This document shows, one piece after another, positions 49,339 through 57,636 of a DNA stretch of 64,000 nucleotides. This DNA is from Demetria terragena DSM 11295 (GTDB lineage: Bacteria; Actinomycetota; Actinomycetes; Actinomycetales; Dermatophilaceae). The notes beneath the pieces were generated by a model, which saw only the letters and a program-made list of their open reading frames with translations, searched no databases and was not told the DNA's origin. Location of the stretch: positions 1,240,001 to 1,304,000 of the forward strand of contig NZ_AQXW01000004.1 of NCBI RefSeq assembly GCF_000376825.1, given 5' to 3'. Position numbers and translations under genes: made by a program. How positions within the stretch are numbered: position 1 is the stretch's first letter; every line of letters starts with the position of its first letter.

Positions 49339-50193
49339 ATGTCCAAGAATCATTCATACACCTATTCAAAAAGGAGAACAGCTCCCGCGGTAGTGAGCAT
49401 CGCTCTCTCGCTCGGCGCTATTGCCACCACGGCCCCGACTCCGTCAGATGCCGCCACACCGGCGGCTTCGTCCACGCCCACTTGGGCCGACGATTTCAAC
49501 AGTTTTGACTCCACCAAGTGGGAGAAGCGACTCTTCCGCGACAAGAACAGCCTCGACGGTGCAGACTTCCCGGAGCAGGTTTCCATCACCGGTGACGGCC
49601 ACCTGCGACTACGGGTCGGCAAACTGCCCGAACCACAGATCTTCTGGAGTCAGCCGATAACCCATGCCGGTGGTTACGTCTGGAGCCGCGGCAAGCACAC
49701 CGTCGGGCCGGGACGGATTGACGTCCGAGCCAAACTGTTGCCCACCGGGAGTTCAACCGGGATCTGGACCGCAATCTGGTTTCGGGACACCACGCTGAAT
49801 GGAGAAATCGACCTGGCCGAGATGATCGGCACACCAAACAAACAGCCGAAATACTACCCTTCCGATGGAACCGGAATTCAACAAACAGTCTATGCGAACA
49901 TGGGGGTTAAATCCGATCCCTACCACCAGCGAAATTTCACCTTGAAATCACCTGCGGCCGAATGGCATGTCTATACGCTGGACTGGAGTCGCAGCCAGAT
50001 CATCATGAGGATCGACGGAGTCGAGACCTATCGCACGAAGGACCCAGACATCATGAAGGCCTTCAGTGGATCTCTGGACATTCGATTCAGTCAGTTCATC
50101 GGCGAAAACTGGGGTTCTCGCGTCGGCGCGACCACAGGCAACCCCACGGACACCTTCATCGACTACGTCCGCTACTGGAAGGCTCCCGCGTAG
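49339..50193 (+). CDS. Secreted glycoside hydrolase family 16 protein
   Basis: Beta-glucanase-type enzyme of 284 aa. The N-terminus carries a signal peptide (about 1-39, ending DAA). The GH16 active site is GEIDLAEM: Glu156 nucleophile, Asp158, Glu161 acid/base. The fold should be a concanavalin-like jelly roll. Members cleave beta-1,3/1,4-glucans, laminarin, agar or carrageenan; the class cannot be told. The body and upstream region are poorer in G+C than neighbours, with codons such as AAA and ATT, so horizontal acquisition is likely. Single gene. Confidence 0.88.
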   Translation: MSKNHSYTYSKRRTAPAVVSIALSLGAIATTAPTPSDAATPAASSTPTWADDFNSFDSTKWEKRLFRDKNSLDGADFPEQVSITGDGHLRLRVGKLPEPQIFWSQPITHAGGYVWSRGKHTVGPGRIDVRAKLLPTGSSTGIWTAIWFRDTTLNGEIDLAEMIGTPNKQPKYYPSDGTGIQQTVYANMGVKSDPYHQRNFTLKSPAAEWHVYTLDWSRSQIIMRIDGVETYRTKDPDIMKAFSGSLDIRFSQFIGENWGSRVGATTGNPTDTFIDYVRYWKAPA

Positions 50194-50202
50194 GCCCGTG
50201 CG

Positions 50203-51471
50203 TCAGGAAGCGGTAACACGCTCCGCCGCGGCCAGCAGCACGCACGTGGTCACGACGGCCATCGCGTCGCGTACCTCTGACAGCGGCGGCAGGGTCGGCG
50301 CGAGCCGGATGTTGGTGTCCTGCGGGTCTTTGCCGTGGGGAAAGGACGCCCCGGCTGGCGTGAGCGCAACACCGGCGGCCTTGGCCAACTCGACCACGCG
50401 CGCGGCGGTGCCAGGAAGCACGTCCAGGCTCACGAAGTAACCGCCCTCGGGACGAGTCCACGTCGCAACCTCATGTGCCGCGAGGTCGTCGGTCAGGATC
50501 TCGTCGACCGCGTCGAACTTCGGCTTGATGATGGCCCGGTGTTTGGCCATATGAGCGCGCACGCCGTTGGCGTCACCGAAGAACTGCATGTGGCGCAAGT
50601 GGTTGACCTTGTCAGGACCGATCGAGCTCTTGCCGAGGTGACCGGTGAACCACTTCACGGTCTCGGTCGAGCCCGCGAGGAAGGCCACACCCGCGCCAGC
50701 AAAGGTGATCTTGCTCGTCGAGGCGAACACCACGGGGCGGTGCGGATGACCGGACGCCGACGCTAGCGAAAGGATGTCTGCGCTCTTGACCTCGGTGTCG
50801 GTCAGGTGATGCAAGGCGTACGCGTTGTCCCAGAGAATCTTGAAGTCTGGCGCCGCAGTCTCCATCCCCGCGAGTTCAGCAGCGACCTCTTGGCTGCAGG
50901 TGATCCCGGAGGGGTTGCCATAGGTCGGGACGAGCCACATCCCCTTGACGCTCGGGTCCTTGACCAATTCCTTGACCGCCGCCACGTCTGGGCCGTCGGC
51001 GTTCATCGGCACGGTGACCATCTCGATGCCGAGAGATTCCAGCAACGCGAAGTGGCGGTCGTAGCCGGGCACGGGACAGATGAACCGCATCGTTCCCTGG
51101 CCCGCCCAGGGGCCTTCTGAATCGACACCACCGTGCAGCAGGAGGTGCACCAAGGTGTCCGACATCAGGGTCAGGCTGCTGTTGCCGCCCGCAATGATCT
51201 GGCCGGGTTCCACGCCAAGCAACTCGGCGAAGAGGGCGCGGAGCTCGGGTAGTCCCGCGAGCCCGCCGTAATTGCGGACATCCGTTCCGTCCGCGGAGGT
51301 GTGGCCCTCCGGGAGGCTCAGCAGCCGCTCCGAGAGATCCAACTGCTCAGCCGAGGGCTTGCCGCGCGTGAGGTCGAGGGACAGTCCAGCGGCCACGTAC
51401 TGCTCATATGCCGCGCGCTGCTCCTCGACAAAGGCTGACAGTTCTTCGGACGACAGGTCGGACAGGGCCAC
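50203..51471 (-). CDS. Aspartate aminotransferase, MocR-like type (AspT family)
   Basis: PLP enzyme of 422 aa of the actinobacterial AspB/AspC type. Typical blocks: DLTRGKPSAEQLDL, GGNSSLTLMSD, VPTYGNPSGIT, SASGHPHRPVVFASTSKITFAG (in parts, Lys in STSKIT is the PLP lysine). GTG 51471 is chosen because GAGGAG lies just upstream; a longer frame to TTG 51522 lacks one. It probably makes aspartate/glutamate for nitrogen metabolism. Tail-to-tail with GH16. Confidence 0.88.
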   Translation of the reverse strand: MALSDLSSEELSAFVEEQRAAYEQYVAAGLSLDLTRGKPSAEQLDLSERLLSLPEGHTSADGTDVRNYGGLAGLPELRALFAELLGVEPGQIIAGGNSSLTLMSDTLVHLLLHGGVDSEGPWAGQGTMRFICPVPGYDRHFALLESLGIEMVTVPMNADGPDVAAVKELVKDPSVKGMWLVPTYGNPSGITCSQEVAAELAGMETAAPDFKILWDNAYALHHLTDTEVKSADILSLASASGHPHRPVVFASTSKITFAGAGVAFLAGSTETVKWFTGHLGKSSIGPDKVNHLRHMQFFGDANGVRAHMAKHRAIIKPKFDAVDEILTDDLAAHEVATWTRPEGGYFVSLDVLPGTAARVVELAKAAGVALTPAGASFPHGKDPQDTNIRLAPTLPPLSEVRDAMAVVTTCVLLAAAERVTAS

Positions 51472-51562
51472 GCTCGGCTCCTCGAGGATGCGCACGGATA
51501 GTTGGTGGGGCCATTCTCGCAAAGGACCTTATGTCCCCGATCGCCCGTCCAGGGACTGGGTC

Positions 51563-52501
51563 TCAGAGGATCGAGGTGGGCAACCGGTGCACGGTGACGG
51601 CTCCGACGGCAGTCATGGGGTGCAGCGGATCTGGGTCGATCGACCCTGTCGGTCCGCCAAGCTCGGAGTGGGCCAGCGCGCTCATCACGACGTATGCATC
51701 GGCTCCAGACCAACCGTGATCCTCGACGAGAAAGTCGTACATGTCCTCATAGCCACGGTTGATGGACTGCTGGACGGGGTCGCCCAGACCAACAAAGACC
51801 ATCTCCTCGCCGGTATCAACGCGCGGGGCACGCAGAACTCGAGCGCCGCCCGCCCCGCCTTTCACCAACTCGATCGACACGTGTGCGGTGCCCTGCGCCT
51901 CGATGGCGACGAAGGACGATTCACCACGCGCCATGATCGCGTGCAGGTCACCGATCGACAGGAGCGCGCCGGGCACCTGCACCGGCAGGTAGACCGTGGA
52001 GCCCGGCTTGGCATCGGTGAGGTCCATATTTCCGCCGTACGCATAGCTCGGCATCACCGTCGACCCGACCCCCGTTGCGGGGGCGACACCCATGCACCCG
52101 ATCATCGGCTGGGCTGGGACAGTGAGCGATTCGGTGAGCGCGACCTGCCCGTCGCGGGTGATCGGCACACTGCGAGTCATCGACTCGGAGCCCATACGGC
52201 CAGCGAGCGCGCCGACCCCCGGCAGATATACCGACCAGCCGTGATCGATGAAGTCGATGGCGTGGATGGTGACCGCCAGCGTGTCGCCTGGCTCAGCGCC
52301 CTCGACATAGACCGGTCCGGTGATCGGGTTGATTTGCGCGGTGACTTTGTCGAGGCTGCCGCGCTCGTGGAGTTGGGCGTAGACCGCGTCGTCGGTCTCG
52401 AAGCCAATAACCGCCCCGGTTCCGGGCTCGATCCTGAGCGCCGGCGCCACAGCGGCGTCGAAGCCCGCCTTGCCGTAGGACTTGTCGAGGAAATGATCCA
52501 T
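51563..52501 (-). CDS. Acetamidase/formamidase family protein
   Basis: Protein of 312 aa of the FmdA_AmdA family, which hydrolyses formamide or acetamide to ammonia. Blocks: NPITGPVYVEGAEPGDTLAV, IDFIDHGWSVYLPG, IGCMGVAPATG, YGGNMDLTDAKPGSTVYLPVQVPGALLSIGD in parts. GAAGGAAG precedes the ATG. It lies between the aminotransferase and SUMT, so nitrogen salvage is a fair guess. Confidence 0.9.
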   Translation of the reverse strand: MDHFLDKSYGKAGFDAAVAPALRIEPGTGAVIGFETDDAVYAQLHERGSLDKVTAQINPITGPVYVEGAEPGDTLAVTIHAIDFIDHGWSVYLPGVGALAGRMGSESMTRSVPITRDGQVALTESLTVPAQPMIGCMGVAPATGVGSTVMPSYAYGGNMDLTDAKPGSTVYLPVQVPGALLSIGDLHAIMARGESSFVAIEAQGTAHVSIELVKGGAGGARVLRAPRVDTGEEMVFVGLGDPVQQSINRGYEDMYDFLVEDHGWSGADAYVVMSALAHSELGGPTGSIDPDPLHPMTAVGAVTVHRLPTSIL

Positions 52502-52513
52502 GGTGGGCTTCCT

Positions 52514-53623
52514 TCAATCGGGGGTAGAGGGGCTGAGGTCGAGACCGACAACGGGACCGATCACCGTAATGGCTGGCGCGCCGATCCCCGAGTGCGCAAC
52601 GTCCTTAGCGAGCGACCGCAACGGAGCCCGGATGACCCGCTGGCCCGCTAGCGAACCGTCCGCGATGGTGGCCCCAGGCGTCTGCGGGTCGAGCCCGGCG
52701 ACCATGAGCGCCTCGCAGTAGTCCGGAAGAGTCGCGACGGCCATGAGCAGCACGATGGTCAGCCCGGTGCGGGCGAGCGCTGCCACATCGACCTGGCAGT
52801 CAGGATGATGCGGCGGCAGGTGCCCTGACACGACCGAAAACCCTTGTGCGACACCGCGATGCGTGAGTGGGATACCGGCCAGAGCAGGAACCGAAAGCGC
52901 CGAACTCACGCCCGGCACGACCGTGACGGGGATTCCAGCCTCCGCGCAGGCCAGCATCTCGTCCCCGCCGCGGCCAAAGACGAAGGGGTCACCACCTTTG
53001 AGGCGTACGACCCGGCTCCCCGCGCGCGCATGCTCGACCAGCAACTCATTGGTCCGCTCCTGGCTGGTGCCGGGACCACGGGGCACCTTGGCGACGTCGA
53101 GGAGCGTTGCGGTGGGCGCGAGTTCGCGTAAGGCCGCGACCGGCGCCAGTCGGTCGAAAAGCACGACCTGCGCCTGGCGAAGGGCGCGCTCACCCTCTCG
53201 CGTCAGAAGCCCGGGATCGCCCGGTCCGCCGCCCACGAGGGTGACCGTCCCGCCATCGTGCTGACCGGAGGCCGGCACTGAGCGGTGCAAGCACGTCACG
53301 TTCGCGGCATCTGCCCAACGCTGCACGTCGGGCGTGTCTCCCACGCTCACCACGAGGTCGGCTTCCTGAACCAGATGCTCAGTGGCAGCGGACCGTGACT
53401 CGACCTCACCACGGGTGATCAGATCGTGCACCGAGGAAGGCATGCCCTCCCCCGCCACCACAACCCGCGCACCGGCCGCATGCAACTCGAGAACCGCTGC
53501 GGACACAGCACCGTCGAGCGCAGCACCGTCGAGCGACGCCACGCCTAGGGGCTCACTGAATGTCACCAAAACGCGGCGCCCGATGACCCGAACACTCGCT
53601 TTGAAGTCACGCATACTGGTCAT
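52514..53623 (-). CDS. cobA: Uroporphyrinogen-III C-methyltransferase with degenerate N-terminal domain
   Basis: SUMT of 369 aa that makes precorrin-2 for siroheme or cobalamin. The methyltransferase part starts near residue 118 (VTLVGGGPGDPGLLT) and contains RLKGGDPFVFGRGGDE and VVPGVSSALSVPALAGIPLTHRG in parts. The first ~115 residues look like the CysG/Met8 dehydrogenase domain, but the GxGxxG loop is absent (VVVAGEGMPSS) and key residues are lost. ATG 53623 is used because the longer frame to 54049 crosses the divergent lipoprotein gene. The symbol is by family; cysG-type naming would mislead. Confidence 0.85.
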   Translation of the reverse strand: MTSMRDFKASVRVIGRRVLVTFSEPLGVASLDGAALDGAVSAAVLELHAAGARVVVAGEGMPSSVHDLITRGEVESRSAATEHLVQEADLVVSVGDTPDVQRWADAANVTCLHRSVPASGQHDGGTVTLVGGGPGDPGLLTREGERALRQAQVVLFDRLAPVAALRELAPTATLLDVAKVPRGPGTSQERTNELLVEHARAGSRVVRLKGGDPFVFGRGGDEMLACAEAGIPVTVVPGVSSALSVPALAGIPLTHRGVAQGFSVVSGHLPPHHPDCQVDVAALARTGLTIVLLMAVATLPDYCEALMVAGLDPQTPGATIADGSLAGQRVIRAPLRSLAKDVAHSGIGAPAITVIGPVVGLDLSPSTPD

Positions 53624-53723
53624 TCTGGCCGACCTGATGAATTCAGATGGAACGCGTTCGGCTTGCTGACCGTCACAGGCCACGAAATCGAACAAACAAA
53701 GCCACACCGAGGAGTTTCCAAAC

Positions 53724-54590
53724 ATGCGCGCTATCCACCGCATCGCCGTCCTGCCGCTGATCGCCGCAGCGACCGCTGCGAGCCTCACGGCATGCCAGGA
53801 CGAAGCACCGCCGGCCAGCCCGACCTCAGCGGCCGCTACGTCAGCGGCCGCCGAGTCATCGACCAGTGAGTCGTCGGCTCCGGCTGAGACTGCCGCTCCC
53901 ACCGAATCAGGGTCCTCCAGCACTTCGGCGTCCGACGAGTCGGCCAGCGCGGTGCCCGAGAGCGAGCGCGAAGACGCCAAGAGCAAGTCGAGCATTCCCG
54001 CAGAACGCAGCAAGATCCCCGCCGGCCCGATGACTTCGGTCGAGGTCAAGACCCTCGGCGGCTACGACGCCTCCGGCGACGGTGAGCACGGCACCTTTTA
54101 TGCAGTGCTCGACGTTGACTCCACCGAGCCTGGCCTGGTCGACCTCGAATACGTCTTGCTGGACAAGTCCGGCAAGGAGATCGGCGCCATCAAGGATGGC
54201 CTGAACGTCGGCGGCACCAAAGACGAGCTTAAGGTGACACGCGCCTCGGGTGAGTTGCCGCCGGCGAGCGAAGGCAAAGTGGAGAAGGTCCAACTCCGGG
54301 TGACGAAGAACACGGCCAATCAGTTCGCGACGGTCACCACGATCGACCCCAAGTTCGAGTTCGCCACCGACCCGGACGGTAACTTCCCGATCGTCAAGGG
54401 GCGCTACAAGACCGAGGGCAAGGCCAGCGTCACCAATCTCACCGCCATCTGCACCGACGCCCAGGGCATCGTCCATGCAGCCAGCAGCCCGGTCGAGAAG
54501 ATCGAATCACCGACCTGGACCCCATTCGAGGTCAAGCTGATCCTCGCGCCGGATGGCTTCAAGCCGGCCAAGTGCTACGTCGGCTCCTGA
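53724..54590 (+). CDS. Secreted lipoprotein, unknown function
   Basis: Protein of 288 aa. Signal peptide with lipobox LTAC; the lipidated Cys is Cys24. Residues 25-95 are a Ser/Thr/Ala/Glu-rich, low-complexity linker. Residues 105-288 are a beta-rich domain with DLEYVLLDKSGKEIG and VTNLTAICTDAQG, perhaps FxLYD-like, but not recognised. GAGGAG precedes the ATG. It ends 16 bp inside the 3' end of the convergent YcaQ-like gene. Confidence 0.75.
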   Translation: MRAIHRIAVLPLIAAATAASLTACQDEAPPASPTSAAATSAAAESSTSESSAPAETAAPTESGSSSTSASDESASAVPESEREDAKSKSSIPAERSKIPAGPMTSVEVKTLGGYDASGDGEHGTFYAVLDVDSTEPGLVDLEYVLLDKSGKEIGAIKDGLNVGGTKDELKVTRASGELPPASEGKVEKVQLRVTKNTANQFATVTTIDPKFEFATDPDGNFPIVKGRYKTEGKASVTNLTAICTDAQGIVHAASSPVEKIESPTWTPFEVKLILAPDGFKPAKCYVGS

Positions 54591-55783
54591 ACGCTCGCCA
54601 AGGCTGATGCGAGGTCGCCGTGGGGCTCCACGGCGACCTCGCTGAGACTCAGCCAGTCGGCCATGCTGCGCAGTTCTGCCGCGAGTTCAGCCGCCGTGTC
54701 GGCGGGCGCGCCGGGCTCGGCGTAAGCCCCGCGCACCACCAGGCGTCCGCTCGCCCGGTCGGCCTTCAGGTCGACGCGGGCGACCAACCGGTCGCCGAGG
54801 AGGAAGGGCAGCACGTAATAGCCGTGCACTCGCTTGGCGGCCGGAGTGTAGATCTCGATCCGGTAGAAGAAGTCAAACAACGCCTCGGCGCGGTCCCGCT
54901 CCCACACCAGCGGGTCAAAGGGCGCGAGCAGCGCCCGCGCTGTCATGCGCCGCGGGATGCGGGCGTCGCGGTGCAGGTATGCCGGTCGCTTCCATCCCTG
55001 CACCGTCACCGGCGTCAACTCACCGGACTCCACCAGCACATCGACCGCGCGCTGCGTGTCGGCCAGATAGGGCAGGCGGTAGTAGTCGCGCAAGCAGTGC
55101 ACCGTCGCGACCCCGTGCGAGCGCGCAGCCCGCCGGACCAGCTCGATCTCAGCGTCCTCCCGTGAGATCGCCGGAGCGTCGAGGGCCTCCGCAGGCAGCA
55201 CCCGCTCGGGCAGGTCATAGCGCAACTCGAACTGGCTATTGCGCCCCGCCGCCGCCAGTTGGCCCGACATGAACAGGAAGTCCAGCGCCACGCGCGCCTG
55301 CGACCAGTTCCAGCCCCAATGCTCTTTCCGGCGCGGCGCGCCATCGTCCAAGTCGCGCGCAGTCACCGCGCCCACATCCCGAACCTGTGCCAACACCTCG
55401 CGCTCGACGTCCAGCGGCAGCGGCGCATGCCACTTTGCCCGCCGCTGGGCGTATCGCTCCATCCGGTGCCGCATCACCGGCCACAGGTCGACGGGCATGA
55501 ACGCCTGGCAGTGCGCCCAGTATTCGACCATCCGACGGGGACGGGTCTCAGCGGCCCGACGCAGCAGGTCGGTGTCGTAGGGACCCATCCGCGAGTAGAG
55601 CGGAAGGAAATGCGCCCGGGTCAGTACATTGACGCTGTCGACCTGCAGCACGCCGGTGCGTGCCACCGTCCGCTCGAACGTGCGCATGGTCGGGCGCGCG
55701 TGAGGCAGGTCAGCGAAACCTTGGGCGGCCAGAGCCACCCGACGGGCCTGCGCCAGAGACATCGAGGTCGACACCCACCGCAT
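54575..55783 (-). CDS. YcaQ-like DNA glycosylase (winged-helix, DUF1006)
   Basis: Protein of 402 aa of the HTH_42 family. Members such as AlkX/YcaQ and AlkZ remove interstrand crosslinks and alkylated bases. Blocks: LALAAQGF, RTGVLQVDSVNVLTRAHFLPLYSRMG in parts, EYWAHCQAFMPVDLWP, and ALLAPFDPLVWERDRAEALFDF. The start is uncertain (ATG 55783, GTG 55774 or ATG 55762); the long upstream open frame is antisense to the next gene. The 3' end overlaps the lipoprotein gene by 16 bp and holds that gene's terminator hairpin. Confidence 0.85.
   Translation of the reverse strand: MRWVSTSMSLAQARRVALAAQGFADLPHARPTMRTFERTVARTGVLQVDSVNVLTRAHFLPLYSRMGPYDTDLLRRAAETRPRRMVEYWAHCQAFMPVDLWPVMRHRMERYAQRRAKWHAPLPLDVEREVLAQVRDVGAVTARDLDDGAPRRKEHWGWNWSQARVALDFLFMSGQLAAAGRNSQFELRYDLPERVLPAEALDAPAISREDAEIELVRRAARSHGVATVHCLRDYYRLPYLADTQRAVDVLVESGELTPVTVQGWKRPAYLHRDARIPRRMTARALLAPFDPLVWERDRAEALFDFFYRIEIYTPAAKRVHGYYVLPFLLGDRLVARVDLKADRASGRLVVRGAYAEPGAPADTAAELAAELRSMADWLSLSEVAVEPHGDLASALASVQEPT
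54609..54642 (+). terminator. Perfect hairpin inside the YcaQ gene, downstream of the lipoprotein gene
   Basis: Perfect 15-bp arms GCGAGGTCGCCGTGG (54609-54623) and complement (54628-54642), loop GGCT. It starts 19 bp after the lipoprotein stop. It also codes for SEVAVEPHGDLAS in the opposite strand. A terminator built into the convergent coding sequence. Confidence 0.65.
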
Positions 55784-55843
55784 GCTAGTGGCGCGCGCCG
55801 ACAACCCACCCCGGCGATCTGGGCCGCCTCGCCTTGCGCGGAT

Positions 55844-55849
55844 TAACCT
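55844..55849 (+). promoter_or_regulatory. -10 box of the small membrane gene
   Basis: TAACCT lies 6 nt before ATG 55856, implying a leaderless transcript. No Shine-Dalgarno is present. Confidence 0.45.
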
Positions 55850-55855
55850 ACGGGC

Positions 55856-56272
55856 ATGAAGGTCACCGATCGACTCGGCACTGTCTGGCGGGTACGCCGC
55901 CGTTGGCTCCCCTGGAGGCGCCGACTGCGCGACATGACCCCGGACTGGTTTCCGCATATCGGCGGCCTGGGCGACGATCCGATCAGCATGATCATCGGGC
56001 TGATCGCCCTGGTGATCTTCCTCCCGGTGTTCATCCTGCTGCTGGTGGTCGCGCTGGAGTTTCTGCTCTTGCTGTTGCTGCTTCCGTTTGTGGTCCTTGC
56101 CCGTGTGCTCTTCGGCCATCACTGGGTCGTCGAGGCTCGCAAGGGCAGTTGGCCAGGCGACCTCTGGTGGGATGCGCCCTCAGGGTCTTGGTCCGAAAGC
56201 GGCCAACGCATCGACAACATCGCCGGCCTCATTCAGCAGGGGCGAACTCCCCCGCCAACCGTCGGGGACTGA
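55856..56272 (+). CDS. Membrane protein of unknown function
   Basis: Protein of 138 aa. An Arg-rich N-terminus ([15 protein letters not shown]) is followed by strongly hydrophobic residues 43-88, rich in Leu, which form two close helices or a hairpin. The C-terminal 50 residues are polar and soluble. No family is recognised. It is read toward the tuf terminator, which probably also ends its transcript. Confidence 0.7.
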   Translation: MKVTDRLGTVWRVRRRWLPWRRRLRDMTPDWFPHIGGLGDDPISMIIGLIALVIFLPVFILLLVVALEFLLLLLLLPFVVLARVLFGHHWVVEARKGSWPGDLWWDAPSGSWSESGQRIDNIAGLIQQGRTPPPTVGD

Positions 56273-56275
56273 ACG

Positions 56276-56318
56276 ACGAACGCCCCCGAAACTCCTCGCG
56301 GAGCCCGGGGGCGTTCGT
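56276..56318. terminator. Bidirectional terminator between the membrane gene and tuf
   Basis: Perfect 13-bp arms ACGAACGCCCCCG (56276-56288) and complement (56306-56318) with a 17-nt loop. It lies 3 bp after one stop and 31 bp before the tuf stop on the other strand, so it can serve both convergent genes. Confidence 0.75.
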
Positions 56319-56349
56319 ACAGGCTGGTGATCAGCCGTTCAACACAAGA

Positions 56350-57543
56350 TCACTCAATGATCTTGGTGACGCGACCCGCACCCACGGTGCGGCCACCCTC
56401 ACGGATGTTGAACTTCAAGCCGTCCTCCATGGCGATCGGAGCGATGAGCTCGACCAGCATTTCGGTGTTGTCGCCTGGCATGACCATCTCGGTGCCCTCG
56501 GGGAGGTCAACGACGCCGGTCACGTCGGTCGTCCGGAAGTAGAACTGCGGACGGTAGTTGTCATAGAACGGCGTGTGACGGCCGCCCTCGTCCTTGGACA
56601 GGATGTAGACCTGCGCCTCGAACTTGGTGTGCGGGGTGATCGAACCCGGCTTCACGACAACCTGGCCACGCTCAACGTCCTCGCGCTTGGTGCCGCGAAG
56701 CAGCAGGCCGACGTTCTCGCCCGCGCGACCCTCGTCGAGGAGCTTGCGGAACATCTCGATGCCGGTGACCGTGGTGGTCTGCTTGTCCGGACGGATGCCG
56801 ACGATGTCGACAGTGTCGTTGACGTTGAGCACACCGCGCTCGATACGACCGGTGACAACGGTTCCACGACCGGTGATCGTGAAGACGTCCTCAACGGGCA
56901 TCATGAACGGCTTGTCGAGGTCACGCTCGGGCTGCGGGATGTACTCATCCACAGCGTCCATGAGTGCCATGAGCTTCTCGCCCCACTCGGCGTCGCCCTC
57001 GAGCGCCTTCAGCGCCGAGACCGGGAGCACCGGAACGTCGTCGCCCGGGAAGTCGTACGCCGAAAGCAGCTCACGAACCTCCATCTCGACGAGCTCCATG
57101 ATTTCCTCGTCGTCCACCATGTCGGCCTTGTTCAGGGCGACGATGATGTAAGGAACGCCAACCTGGCGAGCCAGGAGGACGTGCTCCTTGGTCTGGGGCA
57201 TCGGGCCGTCAGTCGCCGCAACCACGAGGATTGCGCCGTCCATCTGAGCGGCACCGGTGATCATGTTCTTGACGTAGTCAGCGTGACCCGGGCAGTCAAC
57301 GTGCGCGTAGTGACGCGACTCGGTCTGGTACTCGATGTGAGCGATCGAAATCGTGATGCCGCGCTGCTTCTCTTCGGGCGCCTTGTCGATCGTGTCGAAG
57401 GCGGACGCCTCATTGAGGTCGGGAAGCTTGTCGTGCAGCACCTTGGAAATCGCCGCGGTCAGCGTCGTCTTTCCATGGTCGATGTGACCGATGGTGCCGA
57501 TGTTGACGTGCGGCTTGGTCCGCTCGAACTTGGCCTTAGCCAC
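56350..57543 (-). CDS. tuf: Elongation factor Tu
   Basis: GTPase of 397 aa that brings aminoacyl-tRNA to the ribosome. [27 protein letters not shown] in parts, [23 protein letters not shown] in parts, NKADMV and the C-terminal [13 protein letters not shown]. Last gene of str. Cytosolic and very abundant. Confidence 0.99.
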   Translation of the reverse strand: MAKAKFERTKPHVNIGTIGHIDHGKTTLTAAISKVLHDKLPDLNEASAFDTIDKAPEEKQRGITISIAHIEYQTESRHYAHVDCPGHADYVKNMITGAAQMDGAILVVAATDGPMPQTKEHVLLARQVGVPYIIVALNKADMVDDEEIMELVEMEVRELLSAYDFPGDDVPVLPVSALKALEGDAEWGEKLMALMDAVDEYIPQPERDLDKPFMMPVEDVFTITGRGTVVTGRIERGVLNVNDTVDIVGIRPDKQTTTVTGIEMFRKLLDEGRAGENVGLLLRGTKREDVERGQVVVKPGSITPHTKFEAQVYILSKDEGGRHTPFYDNYRPQFYFRTTDVTGVVDLPEGTEMVMPGDNTEMLVELIAPIAMEDGLKFNIREGGRTVGAGRVTKIIE

Positions 57544-57636
57544 TTGGGGTCCTCCTCAAGGACTTGGTCTGACGCCGGGGCGGCGCCGGGTTGGGTTTTC
57601 TCTTTCCGTACCGGTGGGCTGACGCGATAGTACGCG

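Noticed and set aside
53624-54049. N-terminal extension of the SUMT gene
   Set aside because: It is antisense to the lipoprotein signal and linker region and has no match to CysG or SUMT.
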